This document shows positions 1 to 12,841 of a stretch of 64,000 nt of DNA, in pieces; position 1 is the first letter of the stretch; each line of letters begins with the position of its first letter. Location: contig OZ038423.1 in the NCBI GenBank assembly GCA_964036155.1, positions 16,755,249 to 16,819,248 on the forward strand. Reading direction: 5' to 3'. A program made the position numbers and the translations under genes. The notes beneath the pieces were generated by a model. It made no database searches. It had not been told where the DNA came from and saw nothing but the letters and a program-made list of their open reading frames with translations. The DNA is from Diploscapter coronatus (Eukaryota > Nematoda > Chromadorea > Rhabditida > Rhabditidae).

Positions 1-203
1 GGTACTTTTGACATGCTAAGGTGATTAGCCCCGTATAAAATTTCTATCTGATAAGTTTCATCAGAATTTGCGAATTTCTATATAGGAATTTCCCTTGTGA
101 GAGAAAATAACGGATTTTTGAAAGATTTCTCACCTTTTTCCCTCTCACATTGGCAATTTCAAGCTTTTACAATATCATCTTGAAGAAAACGTTTGAATTT
201 CAG

Positions 204-3200
204 GAGCAACATTCTCTAATTGGCGTAGCTAACGTGTTTCTGGAAGTGCTTCTGCACGACCTGCGTCTCGATTATCAGGCAAGTTTATCCCTTCCATTTT
301 TCTTTGCATCCTTTATTCATCGATGACGTATGTCGTGTTTATGGGTCAAGCACTTCCGGCTGCTCTGCCGACCGATTTCTGCGAGTTGTTCTTCATCCTC
401 CTCTTGTAGTAGAGCGCCTTCTCGTTGATTAGTGTCCTCAACCCCTGCGAATCGCTCCATTCCATTTATTCTCTGCTAGAAAATAGTACCTCAATTGCTT
501 GTTCTCCGCGCAGGTAGCGACGCGTGGGAACATAGGAGGCCAGGTAGAGCGAATTGTAGAAGTCCTTCAAATTTTCTCGATCGTTTGATGATCTTCTATT
601 GAAATTTTCTTTCTTATGTCTATCTCTCAAAGTATCAGGCACACATCTCCTTTTCTGTGCGCAATCTGCCACCGAGCCAGCTCGACAGCCATCGCATCAT
701 CGCTCGTGTTTGTTGATGAGCAGAAAATGAAAACGAAAACGAAAACAAACCCGTTCTTATTCCTTGAAATTCAAATTTGCAGGTTCCAATCATCTCGCAA
801 CAAGGAGAAGTCGCAGGAAGGCTGCACGTGCAAATCTATCGAGTGGCAGGACCAATTGAGAGTGAAGATGACAGAGCAGTTGGATGCGAGAACCTAATTG
901 GGAAAGTCATCAACTGCAGGGTGGGTGAATTAAATTTTTTGTTTGCTTCGATAAAGAATGTAAATTATGTGATTCATAAATAAATCCTCTTCATAATTGA
1001 TGAATAGTCAATTCGACTATGCTGATAACGAATATCATCTAAAAGTTGAATTTTTAAAAGATTTTTTCCACTTCAATTTTTACAGTTCATCATTATGAAA
1101 ATAAGTTTAACGCAGATTAATAAAACTGATCTTTTTACAAAACTATTTTCAGGTGCGCATCAAGCGAGTATGCGATCTGCCAGAATCTCTATCCCACTTC
1201 GTGTTCTGCCAGTACTCCTTCTTCAATGCCACGGAAATGCTCGTTGTCGCCCCTTCCCACGACCTCTCCCATCCACAGCCTTCCAACCACACCGTCGTCA
1301 TTTTCGAACATCAAAGGGTATCTCTGCATTGCTCATTCTTCTGATTTCATTTATTTTTTGCAGGACTTCCCCGTCGTCGTGACAGAAGAATTCCTGGAAT
1401 ACGTGCAGGAAGATGCCCTGTCGATAGAGGTGTGGGGCCATAGGAGCTGTGGCTCTGAACAGAAGGATGCTGCGAGGAAACTCGATGCAGAGGAGAGGAA
1501 CAAATCCCTGCAGGTTGGCGGAAGTTATTTCAGATAATTTTTCCCTTTGAGCTCATTTTTCTATTACATTTATTGAATATCGAATTTTCTAACATCTTGA
1601 TGGGTTATGCGTTCAAGACTATTTCCTACTGTGGGAAGCTGACTATTGTGCGTCTTCCGTAAAAAGTGCACTTTGCTATTGAACTTTCCGAAAATTTGAA
1701 TAAAATCATTGACTTTCAGGCTCGGTGGGGCGAAGTGTCTCGTCGATTGGAGTTGTGGATGCAGATAAACGAGCTGAATGAGAATGGGAAGTGGGAACCT
1801 GTCGAGTGCAGGCAGTTCGAGGACGTCAGCACTGGAGGAGTGTATCAGCTGAGACAAGTTAGTTTTAAATTCTAATCGAAGAAATTGAATTTAATAAATC
1901 GCTAAAATTCGTATCGATACAGCAGGTAAGTTAAAACTTCCAGGGTTATATCTGATAGTGAATTTCGATATCTTCGCAAGCTTCGATTTTTAAAAATTTA
2001 TTATTCAACCGATGTATGTATTCTCAAAGTCAGCCAAAGAGTTAATTTTATCTAATGAACAAAGATGAAATCCTAGGGTTTGTAGATTTATTCCATTTGA
2101 TTTTTTATAGAAAGGGAATAGAAGAAATGAAATAAAACCACACACACACACACCTGAAACTCGATTCCAAAGTACCTATTCTTCCTTCAGGGCCAGCAGC
2201 GACGCATTTGTGTGGGCGTGAATCTGCCACTCAGCGAGGGTCTCCCTCTGCACATCGACTCCATTCACTCCGTCGCCATCGGCTGCATTTGGCCCAGGAA
2301 ACCCAGTGTCCACAAAACACTTGACAGTTATCAGGCACGAGTTTATTTTCTCCCTGAGCAATGCTTATTCATCATTTTAGGAAGAAGATCTGGAAGTGAT
2401 TCGCTCACAATGGACAGGGGCCTTGCAGACGAGGCAGAAGTACTTGGAACAACAACTCGATAAGGTTCTTTATCTTGACTCTTTTCTAAACTTATTCTTG
2501 GGGATCATAACGTTATTATCCATCGAAGTTTTTGGTGGATAAAGACCGCCCTCCTTATTCTTGCAATTCAGCTATCCTCCTGCTCAGCCAAATCGGAGTC
2601 GGACAAGGAAAGGGAACACTCGCTGATGGCCCAGTGGATCGCTCTGACAGAAGAGCGAGCTGCGGTGGCCATTCCTGCTCCGAATTCCAAAATCCCCGGC
2701 TCCCCTTGTGATTGGACTCCCCCACTCGGCACTGAGAAGCATGTTCCTGTTGTGTTCCTCGATCTGAACCCTGATGACATGGCTGGAGAGGCGAGTGCAT
2801 CTGAGGTATACGTTATTCTTTTCGTATTCTATTTGGAACATTATTTTGCCATGATCTATTTCCATTACTAAATTGGACAATTCGCATATTAACCATTTTT
2901 TAACTTGGGAAATAGTATGCACAATAGGAGAACTTTCTATTCGTAATGTTTATAAGCTATTTCGTCTAGTTGCTGATTCCCCAAATACGCGTTTCATTTG
3001 CAGGTGACGTTGCGAACTGCAGGACAACACTCGATTCTGCCTTTGGAAACGAACGGACAATTCATCATGCTGCCTCCTCTGCAATTCGATGAGAAGAGGG
3101 TAATTTTCTTAATATAGATGTATTTTGTTGGTTGTTTATAAAGCCTTTCAATTTCAGTGCTGCGTAATTTGCCCCTGGGATAGTTCTGTACACGATAACG

Positions 3201-5922
3201 ACAGTCTGAACGTGGTGACTCCTTCTAACGAGAGGATCTATGCCATTCTCAAGGTCTGACACCTCTTTCTCTTCCACATGGTTTATCCCTTCATTTCAGA
3301 CAACAGTCCGTCTATCCCACCCCTGTGCGATGGATGTGGTCCTTCGCAAGCGAATCTGCATGCAGGTCTACAAGAAGTCCTCCTTTGCAGAGCGGATTTT
3401 CAAGCGAATGATCGGCACAGAAACTGCCTATCATACTTCTGTCCTCTATGACTTGGTCGCTCATGTGCCTAAGGTACTATTTCATTCTTGAGCAAATCCA
3501 ATTTAGTCCCGAGATTTTGAATTTATTGTCAATATTTTGAAAATAGTTTTCACAGAATTTATTTCTTCTATCTTATTATGAAGAATCAATTTCAGTCCTC
3601 GTGTGACATCGAAGAACGAGAATCGCTAGCAATGTTGGCAGCCAAACACGCAATGGGCAGCGAGAATGAAGTAGAAGCAGTGAGTGAACAGGCAGAGGGA
3701 CAGACAAATGGACAGACGACTGCCAATCCACAGCTCAGCTACATCGAGGCTTACACCAATTCTATTCAGGCATTGGCTCATTTGATTGCAATCCTCACCC
3801 CTTAAAATTCCAGGCAGTGGAATCGATGCTCAAATTGGACCGTCTTCGTCAGGAAGTCGCCATCACCAACATGCTCAGTCGGTATGATTCTATTTTTATG
3901 AAAAAATGAGAATTGAAATTTGCAGAAAAGAACGGCAAGAGCGATTGCAGCACTTCGGTCTGCCTCCCCATTCGCTCAAGATGAAACGAACCGTCAGTCT
4001 GCCCAATGCTATTTCCAATTCTACTACTGTGAGTAACATTTCTATTGAAACTGAACTGTTCGAAAGGTTTTGTTCCCTTATCTACGTAATTTGAATCGAG
4101 TTGTTTTATACTTGTGATGCCGGGACGAAAATCGAGGATTTTGGGAAAAATCGACATCGAAAATTCTCAGATAGGATTGAATCAATTTTCAAAATGTAGA
4201 AATCTTCTCAGCCCTGACACCTATTACGAATAAATGAATATTGAAAGCATAATTTCAGCCTCTTCCGTCATCGTCAAATTGTGGGTATGACTCCCCAATG
4301 GGCACTTCAACCACAACATCCATGAGTAAGTCTTTTCTTCTCATTGCTCTCCTTTCCTATCCCCTCGATTTCACTCCTCCTTTCCCATTTCGCACGTCCT
4401 TCTATCGCTTTCCATTCACAGCTCTGCTTCTCTTGCATTATTATCACTACTCACAATCAATCACTCAGGCAGCTTCACTAACTTTTCATTCATTGACTGT
4501 ATGAATTGAACTTGCAAGACATTCACAGAAAGCCTCTCTGCCCATATTTCTCTTTCCAGCATTTATCTGGAGTAGAAGTGATTGAACTCAATTATTTGTG
4601 TTACATACATGATTTTATCAAATTTGAAAACTCGGATTACTTCAAAACCTCGAATAATCTAATCACTCTGAGTTGTCCTAATCGATTTCAGCCCCGTCTT
4701 GCCGCCCTCCCCGTCCCACATTCCTCAGTCTGGCCCACTCCACTTCCAATTCATCCCGATGTAGGTATCCTTTGCATCGTTGCACTCATTTGTCATAGTG
4801 TCGTGACCCTTCGTTACCTGTGTCTTTCTCATATAATTCCATTTGTATGATTGCTTCCTTAGTTGCTACACTCTTTCCCACCTTTTAATTACAAATCTAC
4901 TCACCACTTTGCACGCGTTATATGCTATAGATTGCATTTTGGAATATCTGCCCGTTAGAACAGGAAGATGTTATGACAGTCTGCACTCAAGGATAATCGG
5001 ACTATCTTCTGGAAAACAAAATGAAATTTGTCCTAAACTTAAACATCGTCATCATATTGTATGGCAACTTGTGAATGACTATAAAATAGTCAGCATTTTT
5101 GCATTCCTTGAGAATTCATTCACGAGTTTGTCTTTCTGTACTTTTACGAAAACTGAAAGAAGAAGTCGAATTAAAATTATATAAATTTAAGTGACCAGTT
5201 TGGTGAGTCCAGCCAATGAGCGATTGAGTGGAATAGATGAGGAATCCAAAGAGGTCTGCGTTGAAAGAAAGACGTAAAATGGTCAAGTTAGTTTCAGACC
5301 TATCCAGTTCGTTCTTCCACTGTTCCTGATGCTTTGAGCAAGAATGCCAAGGATCTCTCAAATGAGCAGGTATGACCCATCTAATATCATTATTTTTACA
5401 AAATTCTTCCAAACCAAATTTAAACCACTTCTTGAAAAGTTCTGAAGAAATTTTATCTGAAAACTTCGAGCAGTTTTCTTCGATACCATCACTATTTTTA
5501 TTAAAGCTGTTCGAACTTTCATTGAGGTCAATTTCTACGATCTTTGATGGCGAATTTTAGCTGATTTTCGTTCATCTTGCCATTTCAATTTTCGCCGAAA
5601 TTCATATTTCACTTAGACTTCTTAAAACTCAACCCGCAGGAATAAGTCATATTGAAAGAGAGAAAAAAACATGTCTTCGTTTCTTCTTTCGAAAAGATGC
5701 TCTTTTTTCTGCGAGTCGAATTTTGAGAAATCTGACTTTTCTCATGTTTTAAATCTTCAGATGGACCTGCGAAATGGCAACCTTCTTCTGTCTTCCTCGT
5801 CCTCAAAAATCTCCCCTCTGGGTGACTGCGCTTCCTCTGCAAGTGGTTGTGCAGGTTCGGGTGCTCTGGGTGCAATGCGGTGGGCCAACAAGCCCCCACA
5901 AGGATTGGATCTCAACGTTTAA
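204..5922 (+). CDS. Kinesin-3 family heavy chain, KIF13 type, 3' part (tail)
   Basis: Microtubule plus-end motor of the KIF13 group; only the tail lies in the window and the motor and FHA regions are upstream. Exons read: 204-278, 783-920, 1153-1317, 1364-1513, 1720-1857, 2191-2334, 2381-2464, 2572-2805, 3004-3099, 3158-3253, 3300-3473, 3596-3769, 3814-3881, 3926-4028, 4259-4325, 4692-4760, 5298-5369, 5761-5922. The tail matches the KIF13 pattern: LIGVANVFLE, QQGEVAGRLHV, then the conserved region before and around DSYQEEDLEVIRSQW, and later AVESMLKLDRLRQEVA. The C-terminal third is Ser-rich and low complexity. No CAP-Gly domain follows, unlike vertebrate KIF13B. The last residues, DLNV, fit a class II PDZ ligand (inference). 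Introns at 279 and 3770 (and probably 2335) start with GC. Phase does not match between 4760 and 5298, so a small exon is probably missed there. The 5' end is open because the window cuts the gene. C. elegans KLP-4 is the expected relative. Confidence 0.88.
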
Positions 5923-6451
5923 TCATTTACTTGTCACAACTCATAATTCTATATATCTGATTCTAATTCTACTGATCGGTGATATGTGTGCCATTTTGTG
6001 CTTTACTTGCGTTTGCAACTGATTTCCCTACTCCATGTGTATGTATTCCTTTCCGTTTTCTAGTCTCTCCCAATCTGCATACTTGTGTGAGTATTTCTTC
6101 CAACTTTCTTGTAACATATTTATCATTCTTCCGAAACTCGAAACGTTTTAGTTTACTCGTGATGATAATTCATAATTCATCAGATCATAATAACGAAAGA
6201 AGACATTGTCGATGTGAGGATGTGAAATGAATGGAATAAACAGATTTTAGAGGTGAATTGTTTTTCTAAGTTAGCACAAATCCTTACTATAGGTTCAATT
6301 GAAAAGGAAAATTGATACAACAACACAAGTTGAAATGATAAGTAAAACTGATAAATAAGGCATACTTTAGTGCAGAAATGTTACCGGGAGGTTTACAAAT
6401 TAAATGAGATCCTATTATGAATGGAATCACTGATAAAACAACTGACCGATT
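5923..6451. other. Convergent intergenic region, kinesin 3' end / MAGE 3' end
   Basis: About 530 bases between two stop codons facing each other. It should hold the 3' UTRs of both genes. It is AT-rich and I see no coding exon, repeat or RNA gene in it. Confidence 0.6.
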
Positions 6452-8801
6452 CTATTTACTCTCAAAGAGGAGTTTGCGTTCCCTCTGTTCCCTCCTCGCC
6501 TTGGCCATGTAGGAGGGATATTTGGATGTCTTCTCGCCCATTATCTCGCAGAATAACTGCAGAAGCTGCTGAAATTGAGAATCGCTAAATAGGAAATTGA
6601 ATTTAGTCAAAATAAATTCCTTGGTATCATATTGTTCATTCTTTATCATATTTTGGACGACAATTTTGGAAACCGCATAGACGAAAAAAACCATTCTCTT
6701 ACAAAACACAATTTCGAATATTTCACTTGCCATTTTGTCACATGTTTTCAAACTTCTTCACTTATTTCTATAGAAACTAACCGTCTGATCGATGTAGATC
6801 TCAGCCCTTCTGCCCCAAGAAACATAGATCTGTTCCACATCATTCGCGTCTGTGTGCTTCTTCATCTGCAGCCAGTCTGCAAAAAACCCCAATAATTTCT
6901 GAAATTATTATTTGCGACTCCGCAAATGTATCAATCGGTAAGCGTACGCCAATCGCGCAGCTGCAGAGAAAACAGCGCTGCTAGCTGCATGTCTATTCGA
7001 ATAGGCGCATTTCATTCAAGTCGATTGTAATATAGTAATGTAATGGTATGATGCTTCACTCAAAATATGAAGTGTGCTGAGTTGAGATCTCCAACATATA
7101 GCAGAACCTTTGTCAAAATTGAGTAATGTGGAAATTTATGAGAATCTAGGGTTAATGGATTAGAGCGCGTTTTAGGATTGATACATATTTTGTGAGTCGT
7201 AGATAATAGCAGTAAATGTAGTACCTTTCTTGATGAACTCCGCATTGATATGAGGTCCGATCAGCTTGGTCAGATCTCCCAATTCAGGATCTGGCGAGCC
7301 TTCCTCGTAGCCAAGTTCGGTCTGGAAGTAGCAGATATTTTCTGAATTATGCATGTTTTTCGTTATGAAGAATAGAAATTGAGAGTAAAATAAAATGACC
7401 AACTATAGGATGTTTCATAGTATTTACTGTCCGATTTTCTTTTATAGTCAATTGTAGCTTATCGTGGTATATATTGTTGTATTTTGACTCATATTTACTC
7501 AATATCATATCTAAATTTTGATGTAGCTTTTCAGAAGAGCAGCATCGATAATGTGTCATCAAATTTTGTACTTTACCATTCAAAACGTTGTGTTCTCAAA
7601 GCATAAAAGTGAATTAGAAATCGGACAGTATTTATAGTTGACGTCCGATTACATGATGAAAATGAGAAATAGCGCATTTTTTATACGCGCAAAATAAGAA
7701 AGTATGCATATTAAACTCGTTCACTGCTTCACGCGTTCTCATTCTTTTTCTCTGCCTTCTTTTACAAATTCCGTAAAACAATGTATGTTCGTAATGCATA
7801 CCCGTTTATTTTTATGCGTGTAAAGAATGCGTTATTTTTTCATTTTCACCAAGTATAAACAGAAGTTTACAGTAGCGCACCCCGTAAAAACCATATGCAT
7901 TACCAGGAAAGTCCAGAGCGTCTCGTAGCGGACGCCAATCGGCACATCCTTCAACTGGCACTTCGGATTCTGCGACATGTTGATGAACATCAAAATCGCC
8001 AGCAGAAATCCCTTCTTTGCTTCCTCCTAAATCGTGAATTTTGATCACAAGAACATTGCTTTATCTCCAAAATAAAACGCATGAAATTTAGATCGAATAA
8101 AAATTCTAGTTGAAAAAGAGCTTCCATCTGTGAAAATATAAAAAAATATTTTAAAAAAAAAACCTTAGGATCATTTGAGAATTCAGAATCGAGGAAGAGC
8201 CTCGGATTGGAACTGGTCAGAACAGAACGATGACGGGTGGGGTCGTTGATGGTCTGAAAGGGTAAGTGAAATGAAGGTAAGCAAGAAGAAAAACAAACCG
8301 CAGCATGAAGAATAGTCCTGAGACGCTTGGTCGCATCGAGAGTTGCGCTCTTGAATTCCTCCTGTCTGACCTGAGCCACTTTCCTGATATCTCCATCGCT
8401 GTAATGACCGCGGTGGCTCTGAAAACCACAAACCATCATCGCATACAGTATATGAAATCATTCGAAGATCTAATAATCCTGCTTAAACATTCTAGAAATT
8501 TCTGTTGCCCATTGCGAAAAAAAATCAAAGATGAACGAGACTAAGAATCGATGTTCCAACATACCAGCATTTCAAAAGCAAATAGTTTGAGAAAAGCAGA
8601 ACAAGATTTCTAACCTACTTTATTTTAGCATTGATAAGTTGGAATATCATTTCGAACGATCGAGAACAATAAAGACCAATAACGATGCATACCGTTCCGT
8701 AGAGTGCGTACTGCACGATCTGTTTGGCAAGATCCTCTTGTTGGAGATTGTTCTGCAATTGGTTTGTTTCTGTAAATCACTCTCGTTTTCCTCACATCAG
8801 T

Positions 8802-8838
<37 letters not shown>

Positions 8839-8924
8839 GGATCAGGCATGGAACTTGACCTCGGCACCTGTGTAGCAGCTCGGGCCGAGCTCTGTCTGCT
8901 TGTGCCTGGACGCTGAGACGGCAT
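6452..8924 (-). CDS. MAGE homology domain protein, probable NSE3 subunit of SMC5/6
   Basis: Eight exons: 8796-8924, 8693-8752, 8299-8418, 8164-8253, 7904-8026, 7225-7321, 6782-6876, 6452-6568, giving 276 residues in frame. The MAGE winged-helix signature is visible: KKGFLLAILMFI (first wing-helix core), LTKLIGPHI, VEQIYVSWGRRAEIY (the usual YxWGxRA element) and a basic C-terminus. As the family is usually single-copy outside mammals, this is most likely the NSE3 (NSMCE3/MAGE-G1) partner that joins NSE1 and NSE4 in the SMC5/6 DNA-repair complex. Residues 32-41 are a run of Ala encoded by a CAG-type repeat. The first intron is only 43 nt (8753-8795). The start is the first ATG after a TTTCAG site at 8936-8937, 11 nt upstream, which looks like a spliced-leader acceptor. 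It is the last gene of the minus-strand cluster. Confidence 0.85.
8799..8835 (-). repeat. CAG/CTG triplet run encoding poly-Ala
   Basis: About ten consecutive GCA/GCT-type codons read on the minus strand as an Ala stretch near the N-terminus of the MAGE protein. The run is likely to vary in length between individuals. Confidence 0.85.
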
Positions 8925-9345
8925 ATCCTATTATCCTGAAATAGAAACAACTGCAATAACAAAATAAGCACATCACAAAATATCTATGCGCGTATTAGAA
9001 AACGCAATCAAACTATATTTCAGGTAGAGGAAGAAATAAAAAAAAACTTTATTCGTTGTTTTAAAGCTGTAATAAAATGCACGTGTATGCATGAAAATCT
9101 AAACGTTCAAATTAAAATTTTAAAATATACTAGAATGATCGTAGAAAATATCCGTGAATATTTTTGGAAAGGGAATGTTTGAAAAGCATAAAACCCTCTG
9201 ATATGGAATGTCGATGATGCAGCGGAATGAATAAATCTAACTAGAATGAATTGAATAGAGTGCATAAAAGGTCGATAATTTACAAATTCTATTACATTCT
9301 CGAGCTCAAATTCGCCTAAATTTTAGTATTTGACTTTATAAATTT
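8925..9345. other. Intercistronic spacer before the MAGE gene
   Basis: 421 bases between the zinc-finger stop codon (9346) and the MAGE start, both on the minus strand. It contains the TTTCAG acceptor at 8936-8937 but no coding exon that I can support. The spacer is longer than the other two in the cluster, so this gene may have its own promoter. Confidence 0.5.
8936..8950 (-). promoter_or_regulatory. Putative spliced-leader trans-splice acceptor of the MAGE gene
   Basis: On the minus strand TTTCTATTTCAG is followed after 11 nt by the ATG, and no 5' donor or upstream coding exon is seen. This is the pattern expected of a nematode trans-splice site; it is inference until mRNA is examined. Confidence 0.5.
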
Positions 9346-12300
9346 TTAGACAGCCCTCACCAATTTGGGAAAACAGAGCTGAATTGATTTGAACCATGCA
9401 CTTCGAAGTTGATCGTCGCTGTCATTTCTGCAAAAAACCAAGTTTCAAATAAAAACGTATCCTTTCAGATATTCTCTTTTCGAATAATTCAGGGTCTGTC
9501 ATTCAAATATACAATACTCTACTTCCTACCCACCCATTCTTCTCGTGCTCCTCAAACAGCCGGATATTGTGCTTCCTTGCGTGAGTCAGCAGAGCTCCCA
9601 CTCCAGATTCGTTCAGGTCGATCATCGTGTGACAAAGCTGCAGCTATTTCTTTGAACTAAACAGAAGGAAATAGACCAACCTCGCAACTGAACGAACTCT
9701 CCTCTGAATTCTTATCGTCGCTAGAAGAGCCGTTGGTTTGATGATTCGTCTGAAATTAGCAAACTTTATTAGAATTAAGTCCTGAAGATTCGATACATTC
9801 GTGATGTCCGAAATCGAGTTGGTGGATGATTCCAAAATGCTCGAAATTCCTGCCTTCATTTGCTCTTCTTCGGGGTCCAGAAATTGATCTGTAAAGGACA
9901 AATTAAAACAAAAAATTGAATTTCATACCGGAGAGAGAAGGGAAGAATCTGGCGATGTTCAGGCCGAATCGTCGATTGTCTTTGACTCTAGAGACAGTGA
10001 TTTCTGCAATTCGCTCGCTCTCGTGTCGACGGCAGATGTGATACCGGACTGTGTACTGCAAAGTTAGGCATTTTAAAATAAAATTAAAAAAAAAAAAAAA
10101 AAACAATTTCAACCTCTTTAGCATTAGCATATCCACAAGCGTCGCAGGTGTAAGCAGCACATTCCCCTGCATGCTTCGTCCTCAAATGCGTCTCGATCTC
10201 CTCCACCCTGCCCGTCTCCACTCCAAGTGTCTCCACGACCTCCCCACATTCAATACAATTGTGCGACTCCACCACGGCTGCCTTCTTTCCAACGGGAATA
10301 TCCAACTGCTCTGGTTGAGGTTTCTAAAAAAAAACAACAGAATTAGACATCGGAATATTTTCCAATATATGAGTTAAATCAAACTTATTTGAAATTTTGA
10401 CACCTGACCCACGGATGTGGGTTTTTATTTACAACCCTAGCTCAAGTTTTATTTGGAGGAAACTACTACCACAATCCTCACCTTTATTAACTAGAAAAAA
10501 AATCTCTCTATTAGATTATTCATGTGCTATATCTTTTCCACCACTAGAAATTTTGTCAAGAAAGTTGAGAAAGATTTTTCCTGCCATTAGGGAACAGAAA
10601 AGAATGATAACAGTAAGAAAAGTATTGTGGTTCTTTCACAAGACGAGCACAATGGAGGTATGCACGTATCGAGAATATTGTAGCAGTGCGTAAAAATAAA
10701 CTAGAGAGAAGTCTGTAAAGCTTCACTCACATTGGAAGCACTGATCTTATCAGCATAGGAGGGAAAGCACTTCTCCATGAGCAGGTCCCAAGTTTTCTGC
10801 AGCTCCTCGCAGTAATTGTCGATCGGATTCGATGTCGAGTCCTGGTGTTTGTTCGCCATGTGCATTCGGACCTGAACAGCCAATTCAATCATAATGAAAT
10901 ACAAGATGGTACGAAAACCTTGGATTGTTCATTGTGAGAGTAGGCAGAGCAGAGCAAGCAGGAGTACTGTTTTTTCACCGAATGTCTCTTCACATGGTTC
11001 ATTAAATTGCTCATTCTGAATTTAGAAAGTTTTGAGTAATTTATTCGAAAATTTCAAACCTGCTACTCATAATCGCATTTTTGCACATGTTGCAGGTTAC
11101 AGTCATTTGAGAATTCTGAAAATGGAAGGATAGAAGGTTATAAAAATTACAGTCAATGCTCCCAGTTCTTTAGTTTTGCAGAAAAAAAGATTTATCATAT
11201 TGTGGAAAGGGCAGAGCAAAATAAGAGTGTCGTCTTTTATTCTTTCATTTTTCATTCTGGTGAACCCCTGATATGGGAATTTTCTTCGCTCGCCAAAGTA
11301 AACAGTTGAAAGAATTATTAAGCTAATATCAAGCGTGTGAATGTAAATGGTTACAACAGAAAACGTTGGATATAAATTTTTTATGAACAAACCATAGTGA
11401 GCAATTGTCCAACTGTAGCCGAATCAGAATCGAGCGGTCTTTTCGAATTAAAAATTGTTCGTTTATCAGATGGCTCTGCAATGCGACGGACCGTCTTCCG
11501 AATGCCGAATGTCGAGTTTGAATTGAACTGGAAGAGAATAATGTGAGAAATTCACAACCAAAGAATTACGTTATCATTCGAGTCGTCTAGTGCAGTCGAA
11601 TTCTGAACTCCATTATCCAGATTATTTGATGCCAGCATTTTCTCTGCAGCAATTGTGAAGATGTCTTGAAGATAAAAATTGTTTTCTTTCAAATAATGAT
11701 ATACCTTTATTTTCGAATAACGTGCTAGTTCCATTTAGCAGGTCAAGTGCAGCGCGGGAAGAAACGGAATCAAATGGAGCGAGAGCTGACTGAAAATATC
11801 TCAATGTAAAATTTTCGAATGTTTGGAAAACTGAAAAAAGATACTTATTCTCTTTCAAATATAACGCGAATTTACAGAAATTCTCACATCTTGGAATGAC
11901 GAATTGTTGAAGGAAGAATGGTGAAGAAGCGAGTTGACAAATTCGATGTTACGATAGCCCATTGCGTTCTGAATTCGAATTTATTTCATCAAAATAGTAA
12001 AAAAACTATTTGACTCACCAAGACATTAGTGAGAGTAACTGTGTTGGATGAATTGTCCAATTCAATGACTGCGAATCGAGACTTTCTGCAAGTCAATTAT
12101 TATCTTTGATAAAGACATGGAACAGCTCACCCATTTGTGGCAGCAGCAGCAGATGGTATCATCTATCAACCCTGCTCGTGGTTGTCCAGCTCGATCTCGC
12201 TCCTTCCCCGCACAGCCGCACAGTTAGTTGCCCAGGCTCCTCTCGCCTCGTCCCCTCCCCTTTGCCATTTTCTTCGTCTTCTTTTTCTCTCCTCATTCAT

Positions 12301-12816
12301 GCTATATTTCGTTTGCCGCGTGCACGCCAATATCGACTGAAGGAGTGGAGACCGAATGGGGAGGGCGGCAGAGATAGAAAGGAATGGAAATAGAGCAGGA
12401 ATAGAGGAATGGAAAAGGAATGAAAAAGGGAAAGGCTCATTCGAAGCTGCAGGGGTAGGGGGGCAGGGCTGCTGTAGCCATAGAGAGGAGAAGCAGACTA
12501 TGCACGAGAATTGCAGAGAACTCGGAACAATAAAGATAGGCAAAATTTCGATGAGCCTGGCTATACAATGACTTTTATTTTCTCCTACAAGAATGATAAT
12601 CCAAAATCTTTCCAAGTTTGAGCTACAAGAACTGAGATTAATATCAAATACCACAGAATAGAACCCGGACGCGATTTAATGAAATAATATTAGCGAAAAA
12701 CTAGAAAGAAAGATTTGATGAAGTAACAATAATGAAAAATAGGAGGAAATAGAAGATAAAATTTACATGAAGTTGACTCACAGAATTGTTCCTCCTGGAC
12801 TCGTGCGATTAGCCAT
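9346..12816 (-). CDS. C2H2-type multi-zinc-finger protein, nematode-type, unnamed
   Basis: Exons: 12782-12816, 12019-12085, 11888-11968, 11705-11789, 11570-11664, 11393-11527, 11060-11115, 10919-11015, 10731-10871, 10114-10323, 9929-10055, 9797-9888, 9681-9749, 9534-9637, 9346-9427, giving 491 residues in frame. The N-terminal third is Ser/Asn-rich and disordered-looking. Zinc-finger units follow: CNMCKN...HVKRH, CLLCSAYSHNEQ...HMANKH, CIECGE...HLRTKH, CDACGYANAKE...HICRRH, and CELCHT...HARKH. After the second and the last finger comes a repeated helix ending in CFP (WDLLMEKCFPSY and WFKSIQLCFPNL), so the array is built of larger units than single fingers. I expect a nuclear DNA- or RNA-binding protein but cannot name it. 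A second possible first exon lies at 12131-12162 (MIPSAAAATNG), with the same phase. The start at 12816 is only 25 nt from the stop of the preceding gene. The C-terminal end could instead splice on at a GTGAGG after PNL. Confidence 0.78.
12131..12162 (-). CDS. Alternative first exon of the zinc-finger gene
   Basis: An ATG followed by ten codons (MIPSAAAATN) ends in phase 2 at a good GTGAGC donor. It joins exon 12019-12085 in the same frame as the distal first exon 12782-12816 does. A 3' splice site lies just upstream (CACGAGCAG). The two starts would give proteins differing only in the first 10-12 residues. The GTGAGC donor and the shared phase favour real use; transcript evidence is lacking. 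Confidence 0.45.
12163..12781 (-). other. Long intron between alternative first exons
   Basis: This ~620-bp stretch contains a purine-rich tract on the plus strand (about 12350-12490) that is pyrimidine-rich on the transcribed strand. It may include a promoter for the proximal first exon. No other coding exon is supported. Confidence 0.35.
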
Positions 12817-12841
12817 TTGTTATCTTAGAAATCGTTTCAAT

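Noticed and set aside
2140..2153. (CA)n dinucleotide run in a kinesin intron
   Set aside because: Short microsatellite with nothing else notable.
12166..12654. Minus-strand frame of 162 residues
   Set aside because: It is a translation of a pyrimidine-rich intron tract; the true reading is an intron between alternative first exons.
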